Below, piece after piece: positions 6,891-8,911 of a stretch of DNA of 8,911 nucleotides. Under the pieces are notes generated by a model, which had not been told where the DNA came from, ran no database searches, and was given only the letters and a program-made list of their open reading frames with translations. Origin of the DNA: an uncultured Caulobacteraceae bacterium (GTDB taxonomy: Bacteria > Pseudomonadota > Alphaproteobacteria > Caulobacterales > Caulobacteraceae); assembly GCA_937952995.1 (NCBI GenBank), contig CALFYB010000264.1, forward strand, positions 1-8,911, written 5' to 3'. The position numbers and the translations under genes are program-made. Numbering within the stretch: the stretch's first letter is position 1; each line of letters opens with the position of its first letter.

Positions 6891-8042
6891 GTGACCGGTT
6901 CGCCCACCTATCTGGATTATAACGCCACGGCCCCGGTTCGGCCGGAGGCGAAGGCTGCCGTGATGGCGGCCCTTGATCTGGTGGGTAATCCGTCCTCGAT
7001 CCATGCCGGTGGCCGTGCCGCCCGGGCGATCATTGAGGCGGCGCGCGAGGCGGTGGCGGCCCTGATCATGGTGCCCGCCCAGACCATCATCTTCACCAGC
7101 GGCGGTACAGAGGCCAATGCGCTAGCGATCGAAAGCGCTGTAGCAGCCGGTAGCCGACGACTGATTATCGGCGCGACTGAACATGACTGCGTGCTCGAAA
7201 CGGCTCTGGCCAGCGGCGCGGCGGTCGAGATCTGGCCCGTCGACGGCCATGGCGTTGCCGATCTGGCTTGGCTTAGTGAGCGACTGGCCCGTTGGGATCT
7301 TGCCGATGGCCGTCCTTTCGCCGCCCTGATGCTGGCCAATAACGAGACCGGCGTGCTCCAGCCGACGGCCGAGGCGGCTGACATCTTGCGAACCTATGAG
7401 GGCTGGCTGCATGTCGATGCGGTGCAGGCAGCGGGCAAGATCATCGTCGATGGGCGTGGCTGCGGAGCGGACACGCTGGCCTTGTCGGCGCATAAGCTCG
7501 GCGGGCCACAAGGCAGCGGTGCCTTGACCTTTGGCCCGCGCGCGCTGTTGTCACGGCGGCTGCATGGCGGCGGGCAGGAGCGGGGGCGGCGGGCTGGAAC
7601 CGAGAACCTGCCCGGCATTGCGGGCTTTGGCGCGGCTGCTGACGCTGCGTTGGCCGATATGGCTCAGATGAAGACCCAAGCGGCTTGGCGCGATGAGGCT
7701 GCGGCTTATCTAAAGTCTGAGGCGGGAATTCAGGTTGTTGGTGAGGGCGCGGCGCGTCTGCCCAACACGCTTTGCCTCGCCAAGGCAGGCTTCAGTGCCG
7801 ACCTTCAGGTCATGGCGCTGGATCTGGCGGGGGTCATGGTCTCCACCGGGGCCGCCTGTTCATCGGGCAAGGTGCGGCCAAGTCCGGTCTTGACCGCTAT
7901 GGGCCTAGAACCCCTCGCCGGATCGGCCCTTCGGGTCAGCGGCGGCTGGGCAACGACACAATTGGATTGGACACGATTTGCGCAGGTCTGGCTTGAGGCC
8001 AACCAGCGTCATCAGTCCCGTAGACCCGCCTCGGCGGCGTAA
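6891..8042 (+). CDS. Cysteine desulfurase, class I (IscS/NifS type), PLP-dependent
   Basis: The enzyme takes sulfur from L-cysteine as an enzyme-bound persulfide, releasing alanine, and passes it to Fe-S cluster assembly. The product is 383 residues, slightly shorter than E. coli IscS. It has YLDYNATAPVRPEA at the N-terminus, NPSSIHAGGRAAR (33-45), SGGTEANALAI (70-80), TEHD with H98 stacking on the cofactor, HVDAVQ with D176 binding the pyridine nitrogen, and SAHKLGGPQGSG with the PLP lysine K202. RRAGTEN follows at 233-239. The active-site cysteine is C323 in STGAACSSGKV, on the long class I loop. The GTG start is preferred because no in-frame ATG occurs before residue 25 and the motif YLDYNAT must be retained. 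The ribosome site is weak, so translation probably depends on coupling to iscR 6 nt upstream. The next gene is sufB after 20 nt. It could be named iscS or nifS; the product call is firm, the symbol less so. Confidence 0.95.
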   Translation: MTGSPTYLDYNATAPVRPEAKAAVMAALDLVGNPSSIHAGGRAARAIIEAAREAVAALIMVPAQTIIFTSGGTEANALAIESAVAAGSRRLIIGATEHDCVLETALASGAAVEIWPVDGHGVADLAWLSERLARWDLADGRPFAALMLANNETGVLQPTAEAADILRTYEGWLHVDAVQAAGKIIVDGRGCGADTLALSAHKLGGPQGSGALTFGPRALLSRRLHGGGQERGRRAGTENLPGIAGFGAAADAALADMAQMKTQAAWRDEAAAYLKSEAGIQVVGEGAARLPNTLCLAKAGFSADLQVMALDLAGVMVSTGAACSSGKVRPSPVLTAMGLEPLAGSALRVSGGWATTQLDWTRFAQVWLEANQRHQSRRPASAA

Positions 8043-8047
8043 GGGAC

Positions 8048-8052
8048 AGGAG
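8048..8052 (+). promoter_or_regulatory. Ribosome binding site of sufB
   Basis: AGGAG sits 10 nt before the ATG at 8063, in the 20-nt gap after the desulfurase stop. It is a much stronger ribosome site than that of the preceding gene and fixes the sufB start. Confidence 0.65.
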
Positions 8053-8062
8053 CGTAAAGACT

Positions 8063-8911
8063 ATGGCTGCGGTCAAAAAGACCATCGATCAGGTTGAGCA
8101 ACTCGAGACGTACGAGCATGGCTTTGTCACGGATATTGCTCAGGATTTCGCCCCGCGCGGCCTGAGCGAAGACATTGTCCGGTTCATTTCGGCCAAGAAG
8201 CAAGAGCCGGAATGGATGCTACAATGGCGCCTAGAGGCCTATGCCCGCTGGCTGCAGATGGAAGAGCCGGACTGGGCCAAGGTCGAGTACGCCAAGGTCG
8301 ACTATCAAAACCTCTATTACTACGCCGCGCCGAGCCAGAAGGCGGGCCCGATGAGCTTGGACGAGGTCGATCCAGAACTGCTGAAGACCTATGCCAAGCT
8401 GGGCATTCCTCTGCGCGAGCAAGAGGTGCTGGCCGGAGTGCAGGGCGCGCCGCGCTATGCGGTCGACGCCGTGTTCGACAGTGTCTCGGTTGTGACCACC
8501 TTCAAGAAGGAATTGGCGCAGGTCGGCGTGATCTTCTGCTCATTTAGCGAGGCCGTGCGCGAGCATCCTGAATTGGTGAAGCTCTATTTGGGCTCGGTTG
8601 TTCCGACCACCGACAACTATTTCGCCTGCCTGAATTGTGCAGTCTTTTCGGACGGGTCGTTCGTCTACATCCCGCCGGGCGTGCGCTGTCCGATGGAACT
8701 GTCGACCTATTTCCGCATCAATGCGCAGGAAACCGGCCAGTTCGAGCGGACCCTGATCATCGCCGATAAGGGGGCGTACGTCTCCTATCTGGAGGGCTGT
8801 ACGGCCCCGCAGCGCGACGAGAACCAGCTCCACGCCGCTGTGGTCGAGCTGGTGGCGCTCGATGATGCCGAGATCAAATATTCGACGGTCCAGAATTGGT
8901 ATCCGGGCGAC
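8063..8911 (+). CDS. sufB: SufB, Fe-S cluster scaffold subunit, 3'-truncated
   Basis: The frame opens with MAAVKKTIDQVEQLE and stays open to the last base, giving 283 residues of a protein that is usually near 490. SufB with SufC and SufD forms the cytoplasmic scaffold that builds Fe-S clusters and receives sulfur from a desulfurase. Visible landmarks are YEHGFVTDI (17-25), the N-terminal helix FISAKKQEPEWMLQWRLEAY (41-60), GSVVPTTDNYFACLNCAVFSDGS (177-199, where the beta-helix core begins), YIPPGV (202-207) and YLEGCTAP (242-249). C246 is the residue matching E. coli SufB C254, an important sulfur-accepting cysteine. The C-terminal third, with the second key cysteine and the SufC/SufD contacts, is outside the window. 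SufD is excluded by the CTAP and PTTDNYFA motifs. The gene is third in the operon with iscR and the desulfurase. Confidence 0.96.
   Translation, partial: MAAVKKTIDQVEQLETYEHGFVTDIAQDFAPRGLSEDIVRFISAKKQEPEWMLQWRLEAYARWLQMEEPDWAKVEYAKVDYQNLYYYAAPSQKAGPMSLDEVDPELLKTYAKLGIPLREQEVLAGVQGAPRYAVDAVFDSVSVVTTFKKELAQVGVIFCSFSEAVREHPELVKLYLGSVVPTTDNYFACLNCAVFSDGSFVYIPPGVRCPMELSTYFRINAQETGQFERTLIIADKGAYVSYLEGCTAPQRDENQLHAAVVELVALDDAEIKYSTVQNWYPGD

Noticed and set aside
8212..8547. A 111-residue open frame on + within sufB.
   Set aside because: It is out of frame inside the well-supported SufB reading frame and shows no recognisable motif.
1..8911. Mobile elements, CRISPR arrays, tRNA/rRNA genes and toxin-antitoxin or defence genes.
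   Set aside because: None were seen. All long stretches are accounted for by housekeeping genes, and the only non-coding stretches over 50 bp are the 83-bp tyrS/anmK and 187-bp hydrolase/iscR gaps.

Overview
The window is about 8.9 kb of dense, moderately GC-rich bacterial chromosome and looks like ordinary core genome, with no sign of mobile DNA. Several things point to an alphaproteobacterium, most likely of the Caulobacter group (Caulobacterales). These are the IscR-desulfurase-sufB order, the AsmA-like, tyrS and anmK neighbours, and two candidate promoters that resemble the Caulobacter housekeeping pattern (TTGACSS, then a short spacer, then GCTANAWC). The order-level placement is inference from remembered families, not a database match.

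Layout, left to right. (1) The 3' part of a very large AsmA-like / DUF3971 (YhdP-type) protein gene on +, cut by the window start. (2) tyrS (tyrosyl-tRNA synthetase) on -, converging on gene 1 with 9 bp between the stops. (3) anmK (anhydro-N-acetylmuramic acid kinase) on +, divergent from tyrS across 83 bp. (4) An alpha/beta hydrolase on -, whose stop codon overlaps that of anmK. (5) A 187-bp divergent regulatory region rich in dyads. (6) The start of an iron-sulfur cluster assembly operon on +: an IscR/Rrf2 repressor, then a class I (IscS/NifS-type) cysteine desulfurase 6 nt later, then sufB, which runs off the right end.

How the genes work together. IscR carries a three-Cys-plus-His cluster ligand set and probably represses its own operon. 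A half-site resembling the IscR box (ATACTTGACC) overlaps the -35 of the best iscR promoter. The desulfurase would supply sulfur to the SufB-based scaffold. sufC, sufD and a second desulfurase would be expected beyond the right edge but cannot be seen here. tyrS, anmK and the AsmA-like gene serve translation, cell-wall recycling and envelope maintenance, and look like single-gene units.

No clearly new system was found. The parts most worth a second look are the hydrolase/iscR intergenic region, where overlapping divergent promoters coincide with nested inverted repeats that could fold as a three-way junction, and the expanded cysteine spacing in IscR.
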